Assembly: GCA_020055655.1 (NCBI GenBank)
Contig: JAIPUR010000018.1
Span: 1-54,056, forward strand
Reading direction: 5' to 3'
Source of the DNA: Methanosarcinaceae archaeon
GTDB taxonomy: Archaea > Halobacteriota > Methanosarcinia > Methanosarcinales > Methanosarcinaceae
DNA length: 54,056 nucleotides
Part shown: piece by piece, positions 16,417-25,500 of the stretch
Position numbering within the stretch: position 1 is the first letter of the stretch
How the letters are laid out: every line of letters begins with the position of its first letter
Made by a program: the position numbers and the translations under genes
The notes under the pieces: model-generated
Database searches by the model: none
The model's input: the letters and a program-made list of their open reading frames with translations, nothing else
Told to the model about the DNA's origin: nothing

Positions 16417-17934
16417 ATGAGTGGAAAAATGAGTTATTCTGATGAAAATATATCTAATCTTACCGTTTTTTCCAATCAATGCGAAAATGAGGATGTATAT
16501 AGATCTTTATTCAAAAACAGTAATGCAGCAATGTTATTGATCGATACTGGAACTTCTGAGATCGTCGATGCGAATGTAGCTGCATGTGATTTTTACGGCT
16601 GGTCACATGAAGAACTACTAAACAAAAAAATCGATCAGATAAATACTCTGACACCTGAAAAAATAAAGACTGAAATGCAAGATGCAGTTTTAGAAATGAG
16701 GAATTATTTCTTTTTTAAACACATGCTTTCAAATGGCAAAATACGTGATGTTGAAGTTTATAGTAGTCCCGTTGTCATCAATTCAAGAAAATTACTTTAT
16801 TCCATTGTTCATGATATTACTGAACGTAAAACAGCTGAAAATGAACTTAAGAAGAAAAAAATTCAGCTTAGTACGGCACAAAAAGTCGGTCATGTAGGAA
16901 GTTATGAGATCGATCTTAATGCCAATAAAGTTGATGCATCAGATGAAGCTGCAAGAATATATGGAGTAAAAAGTGGAGAATTAGGCCTTAAAGAAATAAA
17001 AAGTATACCTCTTCCGCAACATCGACAAGCATTGGATAAGGCACTCAATGATCTTGTTATTAATTCTGTTCCATATAATATGCAATTTAAGATTAAGAGA
17101 AAGAATGATGGTGAAATGCGCGATATTCATTCTATTGCAGAGTTTTATGAAAAAAGAAATGTTATTATTGGAACTATTCAGGATGTTACAGAATTTAGAC
17201 AAGTGGAAAACGCATTATTACGTGCCAAGTTGATAGCTGAGGCAGCTAATAGGAGTAAAGATGAATTCCTGGCTACTATGAGTCACGAACTTAGAACTCC
17301 ACTGACATCTATTATTGGTTTTTCTGATATATTGCTAGATGAAAGGTTTGGCGACTTGAATGATAAACAGAAAAGATACATTGGTCACGTTCTAAGCGGT
17401 GGAGAGCATTTGCTTGGTATTATCAACAATATTCTGGACCTTTCAAAGATCGAAGCTGGGAAAATGGAACTTTATCGTGAGGATTTTGTTGTATATGATG
17501 CTATAAATGAAGTGAAGATGATGATAAATCCACTTTCTTCAAAGAAAAATATTTCTGTTACTGTTACACTTGATCAGGATATTAATTGTATAAATGCAGA
17601 CAGAACGAAGTTCAAACAAATATTGTATAATCTATTAAGTAACGCTATTAAATTTACAGATAAAAAAGGCTCTGTCACAGTTCATGGTAAAAAGGTGGAT
17701 GGAATGATGGAAATATGTGTCAAAGATAATGGAATAGGAATCCTGGCAGATGATCAAAAAGAACTATTTCAGCCTTTTAAACAACTCGATCCACATTTAA
17801 ACAGTGATTTTGAAGGCACAGGTCTTGGACTTGCACTCGTTAAGAAATTTTTAGAGATGCATGATGGGGATATAAGGGTTGAAAGTGAACTGGGAGTTGG
17901 CAGCACTTTCACTTTTGTAATCCCATGTAAATAG
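16417..17934 (+). CDS. PAS-domain sensor histidine kinase
   Basis: Two PAS domains (about residues 25-145 and 150-270) precede a HisKA domain with MSHELRTPLTSIIGFSDILL (His near 290) and an ATPase domain with N-box NLLSNAIKFTD, G1 DNGIGI and G2 GTGLGLALVKKF. It has no membrane segment. The frame is open from TTG 16375, but ATG 16417 (after AGAAG) or ATG 16429 (after GTGGA) is a more credible start; I give 16417. It ends 21 bases from the oppositely oriented kinase gene that follows, so the two converge. Confidence 0.85.
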   Translation: MSGKMSYSDENISNLTVFSNQCENEDVYRSLFKNSNAAMLLIDTGTSEIVDANVAACDFYGWSHEELLNKKIDQINTLTPEKIKTEMQDAVLEMRNYFFFKHMLSNGKIRDVEVYSSPVVINSRKLLYSIVHDITERKTAENELKKKKIQLSTAQKVGHVGSYEIDLNANKVDASDEAARIYGVKSGELGLKEIKSIPLPQHRQALDKALNDLVINSVPYNMQFKIKRKNDGEMRDIHSIAEFYEKRNVIIGTIQDVTEFRQVENALLRAKLIAEAANRSKDEFLATMSHELRTPLTSIIGFSDILLDERFGDLNDKQKRYIGHVLSGGEHLLGIINNILDLSKIEAGKMELYREDFVVYDAINEVKMMINPLSSKKNISVTVTLDQDINCINADRTKFKQILYNLLSNAIKFTDKKGSVTVHGKKVDGMMEICVKDNGIGILADDQKELFQPFKQLDPHLNSDFEGTGLGLALVKKFLEMHDGDIRVESELGVGSTFTFVIPCK

Positions 17935-17955
17935 AATAAACGTCTATCCAATAAG

Positions 17956-19365
17956 CTACACATCATTTTCACTGTGTTCCATAAGTATGGTGAAACCGAA
18001 AATACTGTATTTACCATATTCACTTTTTACCCAAACATTACCTCCATGTAATTCCACCATTTTCTTTACAAGTGAAAGTCCAAGCCCGGTACCGTTTGTA
18101 TTAACATGAGCATTTTCAAGCTGAATGAATGGGTTGAATAATTTGTCCATGTCTTCTTCATTTATACCTATGCCCTCATCCTTTACTTCAAAATGTATGA
18201 AATTGTTCACTTGCTTATAAAATACCATAACTACTCCGCCATCATCTGAAAATTTGATTGCGTTACCTATGAGATTATAGAGTACCTGTTTTAATTTACC
18301 AGCATCTGCTTCAATGGTTACAGCTTCTGAATGAAGAGGAGCAAAAAGTGATACATTTTTGGCATCGGCAAGTGGTCTCATAGATTCTATTGTGCTGGAA
18401 ACAAATGAACCCAGTTCGAAATGTTCAAACTCCATATCCATTTTTCCAGATTCAGCTTTTGAAAGATCCAGAATATTGTTGATAATACCAAGCAAATGGT
18501 GTCCACTTTCCGAAATATATTTTGCATATCTGGTCTGTCGGTCATTCAAAGTACCCGCCAAATTATCAGAAAGCATGTCTGAAAATCCAATTATAGCATT
18601 AAGAGGAGTTCTTATTTCATGACTCATGTTAGCTAAAAAAGCACTTTTTGCATTGTTTGAAGCATCGGCAAGCAATCTTGCTTCCATAAGATCATTTTCC
18701 ATCTGTTTCCTTTGGGAAAGATCAATTTCCATTGAGAATATTTCTACTTGCTTTTCAGAAACTTCAACGGCGGAAAAACTTGAATAAACTGGAACTCTTT
18801 TACCAGAAATTGCAATTAAATCAATTTCCTTGTAACCCATATGACTTCTGTCATCTAAAAGAGAATTTATGATATTTTCAAAATAATCCTTATTTTCAAC
18901 AGGAACTATCAGATCGGTTATTTTTTGTCCCATAGCCTCTTTTTTTGAATAGCCATACATTTTCTCGCTGGCAGCATTCCAGTAATGAATAGAATAATCT
19001 GAGTCAAATCCTTGAACAGCAACGTCAGGAACATTGTTTATAACATTTTGAAACTTAATTTCATATAGATCTAGTTGTTCTTCCTGATCTTTTAGTGTTC
19101 GTGAAAGATTAACATGTTTGCTAAGAACAATGTAAACAACATTTGTGGCTAAAAGAATAAGAATAAATGACAGTGCTTTGATAAAATACACATCGTTTAA
19201 TAGCAAGCCATCATCAGAAATGCCTTCAAACCAATTCGAAACGTATAACCATGCAGGATATAGCAATAATAAGAAAATGAGAAGCACAGTCACTGGTACT
19301 GAATATGGCTTCTGAAACCATTTTTTTAGTTTCAGCGGGTCAAGATCATCGATTTGAGTTTTCAT
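17956..19365 (-). CDS. Membrane-bound PAS sensor histidine kinase
   Basis: The 469-residue protein has two membrane segments (about residues 22-43 and 64-85) enclosing a short outside loop, then one PAS domain (about 95-225). The HisKA domain has MSHEIRTPLNAIIGFSDML (His near 249), and the ATPase domain has N-box NLIGNAIKFSD, G1 DEGIGI and G2 GTGLGLSLVKKM. It resembles the neighbouring convergent kinase closely over the kinase core (both read SHE-RTPL-IIGFSD-L and GEHLLGI/GHHLLGIINNILDLSK), which suggests duplication with exchange of the sensor part. Confidence 0.87.
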   Translation of the reverse strand: MKTQIDDLDPLKLKKWFQKPYSVPVTVLLIFLLLLYPAWLYVSNWFEGISDDGLLLNDVYFIKALSFILILLATNVVYIVLSKHVNLSRTLKDQEEQLDLYEIKFQNVINNVPDVAVQGFDSDYSIHYWNAASEKMYGYSKKEAMGQKITDLIVPVENKDYFENIINSLLDDRSHMGYKEIDLIAISGKRVPVYSSFSAVEVSEKQVEIFSMEIDLSQRKQMENDLMEARLLADASNNAKSAFLANMSHEIRTPLNAIIGFSDMLSDNLAGTLNDRQTRYAKYISESGHHLLGIINNILDLSKAESGKMDMEFEHFELGSFVSSTIESMRPLADAKNVSLFAPLHSEAVTIEADAGKLKQVLYNLIGNAIKFSDDGGVVMVFYKQVNNFIHFEVKDEGIGINEEDMDKLFNPFIQLENAHVNTNGTGLGLSLVKKMVELHGGNVWVKSEYGKYSIFGFTILMEHSENDV

Positions 19366-19552
19366 TGCAGTGCATCCTCATACTTTATATGGTGACCAAA
19401 TATAACGAATAATAGTAGTATCTGTTATATATAAGTGAGTGTATTTATATATGTGCATCATTTAAGAATTGTAAATTGATAGCATTGAAGAATAATTATA
19501 GAAAATATCAGCATGCACAGGGGAAGATATTATTAGAAATATTGAATCATTA

Positions 19553-20113
19553 TTGGGATATTTGAACATATTTCTTTTACTTATACTGATAAATTCACTT
19601 TTATCAAGGTTCGCAGTTATTAAAGCACCATTATCATCAGCATCCGGTGTGTCAAGCCTTTACTTTGCTGTGGCTTTCATGATAATTTTTGCCATTTGGT
19701 ATGGAATGTGGGGTGCTCTTTCTGCATATATAGGATGCATGATAGGTGCAGGAGTTCTTGCTGACATGCCTTTTTCATTGAATGTCATATGGTCTCTTGC
19801 TGACCTCTGGCAAGTAATGATTCCTATTGCAGCTTTTTCATACTTCAAACTCGATATTCTACTACGAACAAAAAGGGATCTTGGAATGTTTTTTATTTTT
19901 GCCTGCATACTCAATAATCTGGTTGGAGCTTTATGGGGATCAATGTCCCTTGTAGTCAGCGAAACAATTCCATGGACTGAATTCACAGCTACATTTGAAG
20001 GATGGTTTATTGGTAACGTAATTGCAACAACATTAATTGTTCCTTTTATCCTGAGATACATTACCCCTTATATTGCCCAAACAGAAACTTACGTAAATAA
20101 GTATTGGATATAA
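19553..20113 (+). CDS. MASE1-like sensor membrane domain without kinase
   Basis: The 186-residue protein has about five hydrophobic segments with IKAPLSSASGVSSLYFAVAF, YGMWGALSAYIGCMIGAG and SLADLWQVMIP. This layout matches the MASE1-type integral sensor that normally precedes PAS and kinase domains in Methanosarcina signalling proteins. Here it stops after FILRYITPYIA and a short tail, exactly where the kinase would begin. The start is uncertain: TTG 19553 is used, with no clear ribosome site. It may be a stand-alone sensor or a truncated kinase. It is divergent from the membrane kinase at 17956-19365. Confidence 0.6.
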   Translation: MGYLNIFLLLILINSLLSRFAVIKAPLSSASGVSSLYFAVAFMIIFAIWYGMWGALSAYIGCMIGAGVLADMPFSLNVIWSLADLWQVMIPIAAFSYFKLDILLRTKRDLGMFFIFACILNNLVGALWGSMSLVVSETIPWTEFTATFEGWFIGNVIATTLIVPFILRYITPYIAQTETYVNKYWI

Positions 20114-20145
20114 GACAAAAATGGTTGCAGTTAATTGTAAATTAA

Positions 20146-21129
20146 TTATACTTTATCCTTCAAATGTTTAAACTCATCCCTTGCTTCGGACATGGCCAGG
20201 AGATTTCTTAAAGGTGTTTCAGGGGCCAGACCACAACCAGGAGCAAGTATGTCAATCTTTGCATCCAGACATTTAAAAGCCTCTTTTCTGACATCTTCCG
20301 GAGGCTTTCTATACAGAGTATTTGCAGTGGAAATATTTCCGATCACCGCTGTATTGTTTTTGTGCGCAAGGTAGATAATATTATTAAGATCTTTCACATT
20401 TTCTTCAACACTAATTGCATTAAAGCCACATTGAAGAATATCTGGTACAATACTGTCTACCTCTCCACATATGTGAAGTATAGTATTGCCTTTTACACTC
20501 TCATTATACCTGACCAATGCAGGTTTTACAAGTTCTTTGAATGCATCAGGTCCCATCATCTCAGGGGATGACAGGGAATCTGCCATTACCACTGCATTTG
20601 CACCTGAATTAAGATATTCATTGGCACAAATTATGCAGGCATCAATGCATTTATCTATAACAGCCTTTGCAATTTCGGGTTTCTGTATAGTCCACATTAG
20701 GAACGAGCTAATACCACAAAGATATGAAGCAAGATCAGCAGGTCCTTCTATTCCTGCAATTATAGGTACTTTCATTCCAAGTTCATTCCTGAGCAGACGT
20801 GATGCTTCTATTACAACAGGTACCCTTCCCCTTTTCATCAAGTCTATAGGTATTTCAATATCTTCAGGTTTACTCTCAAAAGGATGACTGATTATTGATG
20901 GAGTTCTTGCTCTTGTGCCGGTATCGATCTGACATCCAAGTGCCTCACCCACCACTGTCACATCAAAGGGATAACGTATGACCTCAAACTTTGCATCCGT
21001 GTGAAAGGAAGCTGCAAGCTTTGCCATTTTTTCCGGATCCCTATCAGCTTCAGGCCTGCTTGCTCCGGAAATATCCATCAGCTCAACTATTCCTGCTGTA
21101 GTGGCTGTACCTACCATAGGATAATCCAC
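20146..21129 (-). CDS. Methylcobalamin:coenzyme M methyltransferase-like protein (UroD family)
   Basis: The protein matches the MtaA/MtbA branch of the uroporphyrinogen-decarboxylase fold: GTATTAGIVELM, IAGIEGPADLASYLCG, ADSLSSPEMMGP, then HICG (zinc-binding His/Cys) and APGCGLAPETPLRNL with a second Cys. These enzymes move methyl groups from a corrinoid protein to coenzyme M in methylotrophic methanogenesis. No corrinoid protein or substrate methyltransferase gene is adjacent, so the donor is unknown. GTG 21129 is the first standard start, but clear family sequence (KFQDILDGKS) continues upstream in the same frame to about 21189, where AGGA stands 9 bases before an ATT codon. A non-standard start or a damaged 5' end is possible. 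Confidence 0.8.
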   Translation of the reverse strand: MDYPMVGTATTAGIVELMDISGASRPEADRDPEKMAKLAASFHTDAKFEVIRYPFDVTVVGEALGCQIDTGTRARTPSIISHPFESKPEDIEIPIDLMKRGRVPVVIEASRLLRNELGMKVPIIAGIEGPADLASYLCGISSFLMWTIQKPEIAKAVIDKCIDACIICANEYLNSGANAVVMADSLSSPEMMGPDAFKELVKPALVRYNESVKGNTILHICGEVDSIVPDILQCGFNAISVEENVKDLNNIIYLAHKNNTAVIGNISTANTLYRKPPEDVRKEAFKCLDAKIDILAPGCGLAPETPLRNLLAMSEARDEFKHLKDKV

Positions 21130-21377
21130 ACTTTTTCCGTCAAGTATATCTTGGAATTTTTTTGTGATATTTAATTTTGGTTCAATAATATTATAACATC
21201 CTTTTTAGTTTGAATTAAAAGTATACGTCATTGCATAAAAATCATTTTATACCACGATTTGATAAATAAAGGTCTAATGAGCTTCTTTTTCAATCATATG
21301 TCGAATAAGCTATATAGTATAACTTTAATTTTAAATTGCATGTTAATTTAATCAAGCATTTTTTGTATTGAGGTTTT

Positions 21378-22565
21378 ATGATTCAAAATGAAAAAATAGA
21401 AGTACGGAACCTTACAAAAATCTTTGCGAAAAAGCCCCAGAAAGCACTTTCTCTTCTTAAGAATGGGGCATCGAAACAGGATGTCTTAGAAAAGACGGGA
21501 CTAAATGTCGGTCTTTATAACATCAATTTCGACGTATATGACGGTGAGATCTTTGTAATAATGGGCCTTTCAGGCTCAGGAAAGTCAACTCTTTTACGAT
21601 GCCTTAATCGTCTTATAGATCCCACAGATGGCCATATTCTCATAGATGGCGATGATATTGCCACAGCCAATTCTGAAGAACTCAGAGAAATGCGCAGAGA
21701 TAAGCTTGGAATGGTATTCCAGAGTTTTGCACTCATACCCCACCGCAGTGTACTGGATAATGTAGCGTATGGACTTGAGATCCAGGGAGTAGCAAAAGAG
21801 GAAAGAGTTAAAAGTGCCATGGAAGCTATCGAGACCGTTGGCCTGAAAGGACACGAGGCCAGCAAGACCACCCAGCTTAGCGGAGGAATGCAGCAAAGAG
21901 TAGGACTTGCAAGGGCCCTTGCCACAGATCCTGATATCCTGTTGATGGATGAAGCATTCAGTGCCCTGGATCCACTAATACGCAGTGAGATGCAGGACGA
22001 ACTCCTTGCACTTGAAGACAAGATGGAAAAGACCATCGTGTTCGTTTCCCATGATCTGGACGAGGCTCTCAAATTGGGAGACAGGATCATGATTATGAAC
22101 GATGGATACATTGCTCAGATAGGAACTGCTGAAGAGATACTCACTAATCCTGCTGACGATTATGTAGCCAAGTTCGTTGCAGGAGTAGACAGGTCCAAAA
22201 TATTCACCGCAGAAGCTATAATGAAAAGGGCTGATCCAATTGTTTCTATCAATTCAGGGCTTAAGGTAGCTCTGCAACTTATGAGGGAACATGGAATATC
22301 ATCCTTATTCGTAGTAGGCAGGGATAAATCTTTAAAAGGTATCATACACGTTGATTCCGCAGTAGAGGGATTGAAGCAAGGCAAGACTCTACAGGATACC
22401 ATGATAAAGGATGTACCAGTGGTCCATCCTGATACACCGCTGAATGAACTCATACCTATTATAGAGAACACTTCACCTCTTCCTGTAGCCAGAGAAGATA
22501 ATAGACTCGTAGGGATAATAGTAAGAGGTAGCGTGCTTGGAGCACTTGCCATAGAGGAGGTATGA
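21378..22565 (+). CDS. proV: Glycine betaine/proline ABC transporter ATP-binding protein with CBS domains
   Basis: The 395-residue protein is an ABC ATPase of the OpuA/ProV type: Walker A GLSGSGKST (about residues 62-70), signature LSGGMQQRVGLARAL, Walker B ILLMDEAFSALDP, switch His in FVSHDLDEAL. The N-terminal extension (KIFAKKPQKALSLLKNGASK) is typical of betaine importers. Two CBS domains (about 270-395) are the ionic-strength sensor known in OpuA. It powers uptake of compatible solutes under salt stress and corresponds to the Ota system of Methanosarcina. GAGG precedes the ATG. It overlaps the permease start by a few bases. Confidence 0.93.
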   Translation: MIQNEKIEVRNLTKIFAKKPQKALSLLKNGASKQDVLEKTGLNVGLYNINFDVYDGEIFVIMGLSGSGKSTLLRCLNRLIDPTDGHILIDGDDIATANSEELREMRRDKLGMVFQSFALIPHRSVLDNVAYGLEIQGVAKEERVKSAMEAIETVGLKGHEASKTTQLSGGMQQRVGLARALATDPDILLMDEAFSALDPLIRSEMQDELLALEDKMEKTIVFVSHDLDEALKLGDRIMIMNDGYIAQIGTAEEILTNPADDYVAKFVAGVDRSKIFTAEAIMKRADPIVSINSGLKVALQLMREHGISSLFVVGRDKSLKGIIHVDSAVEGLKQGKTLQDTMIKDVPVVHPDTPLNELIPIIENTSPLPVAREDNRLVGIIVRGSVLGALAIEEV

Positions 22566-22567
22566 AT

Positions 22568-23398
22568 ATGATTATTCCAAAATTACCACTTGGTGAAGCT
22601 GTGGAGTTATTTGTCGGATGGATAGATTCGAATTTCGGCTTCGTTCTTGATGTTTTTAGCGATATCACTGATTTTATGATAACAGGGATCAATGATACAT
22701 TCCTTATGCTGCCTCCAATTGTGTTTGCACTGTTATTGGGAGTTATAGCTTATCTGCTAAGCAGTAAGAACCTGAAGCTTGCGATAGGAACCGTACTAGG
22801 ACTGGTGCTGATCGATAATCTAGGTATGTGGGAACTTTCCATGGAAACTCTGTCTCTGGTGCTAACAGCTGCATTTATAGCGCTTATAGTAGCAATTCCC
22901 GTGGGAATAATTTCAGCCAAGAATGAAATGTTAGCCCAAACCATTAAACCCATACTTGACCTGATGCAGACAATGCCATCATTTGTCTACCTGATACCTG
23001 CAGTTATATTCTTTGGTCTTGGAAATGTACCAGGACTTGTAGCAACTGTTGTGTTCTCAATGCCACCCGCCATCCGTCTTACAAATCTCGGAATCCAGCA
23101 AGTTCCAACAGAACTGGTTGAAGTTGCAGATGCATTTGGCTCTACACCATTACAGAAATTATTGAAGGTTGAGATCCCGGTTGCCATGCCAAGTATAATG
23201 GCAGGGGTAAATCAGTGTATTATGCTCTCCCTTTCAATGGTAGTCATTGCTGCCATGATCGGTGCCAGGGGCTTGGGTTACCAGGTGCTTGTGGGTATAC
23301 AGAGAGTGGATATTGGTCAGGGTTTCGAGGCTGGGCTCGGTATTGTGATCATAGCGGTCATACTGGATAGATTCACACAGCACCTTACACCAAAGTAA
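22568..23398 (+). CDS. proW: Glycine betaine/proline ABC transporter permease
   Basis: The permease has about six membrane segments and the ProW coupling region (about residues 160-220: FSMPPAIRLTNLGIQQVPTE and EVADAFGSTPLQKLLKVEIP). An ATG at 22562 overlaps the upstream stop, but GGAGG (22556-22560) sits directly against it and is 7 bases from the in-frame ATG at 22568, so 22568 is the preferred start (277 codons including the stop). It forms the membrane channel of the betaine importer with the preceding ATPase. Confidence 0.92.
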   Translation: MIIPKLPLGEAVELFVGWIDSNFGFVLDVFSDITDFMITGINDTFLMLPPIVFALLLGVIAYLLSSKNLKLAIGTVLGLVLIDNLGMWELSMETLSLVLTAAFIALIVAIPVGIISAKNEMLAQTIKPILDLMQTMPSFVYLIPAVIFFGLGNVPGLVATVVFSMPPAIRLTNLGIQQVPTELVEVADAFGSTPLQKLLKVEIPVAMPSIMAGVNQCIMLSLSMVVIAAMIGARGLGYQVLVGIQRVDIGQGFEAGLGIVIIAVILDRFTQHLTPK

Positions 23399-23481
23399 GG
23401 TGCAATTTCTTTTTATCGCGGTTTTCCGCATAATACACCATCTAAGTAATTTAAAAATATAGTAAATACAGTTGTGATACA

Positions 23482-24363
23482 TTGAATGGAAAAATAAAAT
23501 CAGTATTAATAATGCTGTTAGTTCTAGTCAGCCTTATTGGAGCAGGATGCGTCCAGGAAGGAGAAGTAACAGATGAGGGAACAGAATCTACAGCAGAGCC
23601 TGTAAAGATAGGATATGTCCTGTGGGATGGAGAAATTGCAAGTACCAATGTCATGAAGATCGTACTTGAGCAGGCAGGATATGAAGTTGATATCACTGCA
23701 GTTGACGGAGGCCCTCTTTATCAGGGTGTTGCTGATGGTCAGTTCGATTTTACAACCTCAGCCTGGCTTCCACAGACACAAAAGAACTACTGGGACCAAT
23801 ATGGTGAAGATATTGACAGTGTAGCCATAAACCTTGAAGACTGTCGTATTGGTCTTGTTGTACCTGAGTATGTAACTATTGATTCTATCGAAGAGCTAAA
23901 TGCTGAAAAGGAGAAGTTCGATAGTGAAATAATTGGTATCGATCCAGGTGCAGGTATAATGTCAGTTACAGAAACTGCAATAGATGAATATGCTCTGGAC
24001 TATGAACTCGTCCCCAGCAGTAGTGCAGGAATGACTGCAGCTCTTAATGGTGCTATCGCAGATGAGGAATGGGTAGTTGTCACACTATGGTCACCACACT
24101 GGGCATTCGGCCGCTGGGATCTGAAATACCTTGAAGATACCGAAGGTGCCTACGGAGAAGCTGACCACGTTGAAACACTCGCAAGAAAGGGACTGGCAGA
24201 AGACAATCCTGAACTCTATGCTATAATTAGCAGATTCAGCTGGACTCACGATGATATTCAGTCCGTTATGGCTGACATGGAAAATGGTATGTCAGAAGAA
24301 GAAGCAGCCAGAAAGTGGGTAGATAATAACCCTGAAAAGGTTGCTGAGTGGCTGGGCGAATAA
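23482..24363 (+). CDS. proX: Glycine betaine-binding lipoprotein (ProX/OpuAC type), copy 1
   Basis: A lipoprotein signal (LLVLVSLIGAGC, lipid Cys near 22) anchors this 293-residue binding protein outside the membrane. It has the betaine-binding pattern: IGYVLWDG, SAWLPQTQKNYW and TLWSPHWAFGRWDLKYLED, whose tryptophans form the aromatic cage for the quaternary amine in this family. The TTG start is supported by GTGAT 4 bases upstream and by the absence of another in-frame start. It follows the permease by 83 bases and delivers substrate to it. Confidence 0.9.
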   Translation: MNGKIKSVLIMLLVLVSLIGAGCVQEGEVTDEGTESTAEPVKIGYVLWDGEIASTNVMKIVLEQAGYEVDITAVDGGPLYQGVADGQFDFTTSAWLPQTQKNYWDQYGEDIDSVAINLEDCRIGLVVPEYVTIDSIEELNAEKEKFDSEIIGIDPGAGIMSVTETAIDEYALDYELVPSSSAGMTAALNGAIADEEWVVVTLWSPHWAFGRWDLKYLEDTEGAYGEADHVETLARKGLAEDNPELYAIISRFSWTHDDIQSVMADMENGMSEEEAARKWVDNNPEKVAEWLGE

Positions 24364-24496
24364 TCCCATCCATCTCTTTTTTAATTTTTATCAATCCATT
24401 GTTTAGTATCTAAGCAATTTGATTGAAGATAGAGAGCAGGCATTTTTGCCTGTTAACTATCCAAAACATTTTTTAAATAAAAATAGGAGGAATTAG

Positions 24497-25384
24497 TTGA
24501 AAGCAAAGTACATGAAAATATTAGCATGTTTAATGATCACACTAGCTATCTTAGTCGCTGGTTGTGCATCAGAAGGTGAAGAGAGCGCAGTCGAAGAATC
24601 TACAGCAGAGCCTGTAAAGATAGGAGTTGTACAGTGGGATGATTCACGTGCAACTGGAAGTGTCTTCACACAGATTCTCGATGAAGGTGGATATGAATAT
24701 GAAATAGTGTCTGCAGACCTTGGAGGTCTTTATCAGGCTACATCACAGGGAGATGTTGATGTACTTATCCAGGCATGGCTTCCTGGAACCCAGGGACCTT
24801 ACTGGGAAGAGTATGGTGATGATCTTGTCCAAGCACAGGTAATAGCATCTGGAGCAAGGTGCGGACTTGTAGTTCCTGAGTATGTTCCTATCGATACCAT
24901 TGAAGAGCTTAACGATAATGCTGATAAGTTCGATAACAAGATTAGTGGCATTGAACCTGGTGCCGGTATCATGCAGAACACAGAAAGTTGCATGGTTGAC
25001 TATGATCTTGGTAATTTCGAGCTTTATTCCAGCAGTACTGTAGGAATGACTGCAGATCTTCAGGATAAGATCGACAACGAAGAATGGGTGGTTGCAACAC
25101 TATGGAGGCCACACTGGAGCTTTGCCCGTATTGAAGGACTGAAATTCCTTGAAGATTCCCAGGGAAGCTACGGAGACAGTGATAATCTGGTAATCCTTAC
25201 AAGAACTGGTTTTGAAGAGGATAATCCAGAATTCAATCAGCTTATCCAGAACTTCGAAATGGATCTTTCAGACGTCGAATCAATAATGATAGGTATTGAT
25301 TCAGGGAAGACCGCAGAAGAAGCTGCAGCTGACTGGCTTGCAGAGAATCCTGAAAAGTTCGATGAAGTTCTCGGAACAGAGTGA
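24497..25384 (+). CDS. Glycine betaine-binding lipoprotein, copy 2
   Basis: This is a second 295-residue binding protein, clearly paralogous to the one before it along its whole length: lipobox LAILVAGC, IGVVQWDD, QAWLPGTQGPYW and TLWRPHWSFARIEGLKFLED. The TTG start has an ideal AGGAGG 7 bases upstream. Differences around the cage (WDD for WDG, RPHWSFARIE for SPHWAFGRWD) suggest a different substrate preference or affinity (inference). The strong ribosome site and the terminator after it indicate high expression as the last gene of the operon. Confidence 0.88.
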   Translation: MKAKYMKILACLMITLAILVAGCASEGEESAVEESTAEPVKIGVVQWDDSRATGSVFTQILDEGGYEYEIVSADLGGLYQATSQGDVDVLIQAWLPGTQGPYWEEYGDDLVQAQVIASGARCGLVVPEYVPIDTIEELNDNADKFDNKISGIEPGAGIMQNTESCMVDYDLGNFELYSSSTVGMTADLQDKIDNEEWVVATLWRPHWSFARIEGLKFLEDSQGSYGDSDNLVILTRTGFEEDNPEFNQLIQNFEMDLSDVESIMIGIDSGKTAEEAAADWLAENPEKFDEVLGTE

Positions 25385-25411
25385 GGATAATTCCTCACTA
25401 CATTCTTTTTT
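25380..25411 (+). terminator. Terminator of the betaine operon, overlapping the stop codon
   Basis: AGTGAGGA (25380-25387) and TCCTCACT (25392-25399) form a perfect 8-bp stem with loop TAAT, followed by ACATTCTTTTTT. The left arm contains the TGA stop of the second binding protein. Confidence 0.75.
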
Positions 25412-25500
25412 GATGCTTATCCTGTTTTTATTAAATAATTTCACATCTCTCCAAGAAATGTGAAAAATAATTGATCTAAGTTAATTAATTATAATATAAT

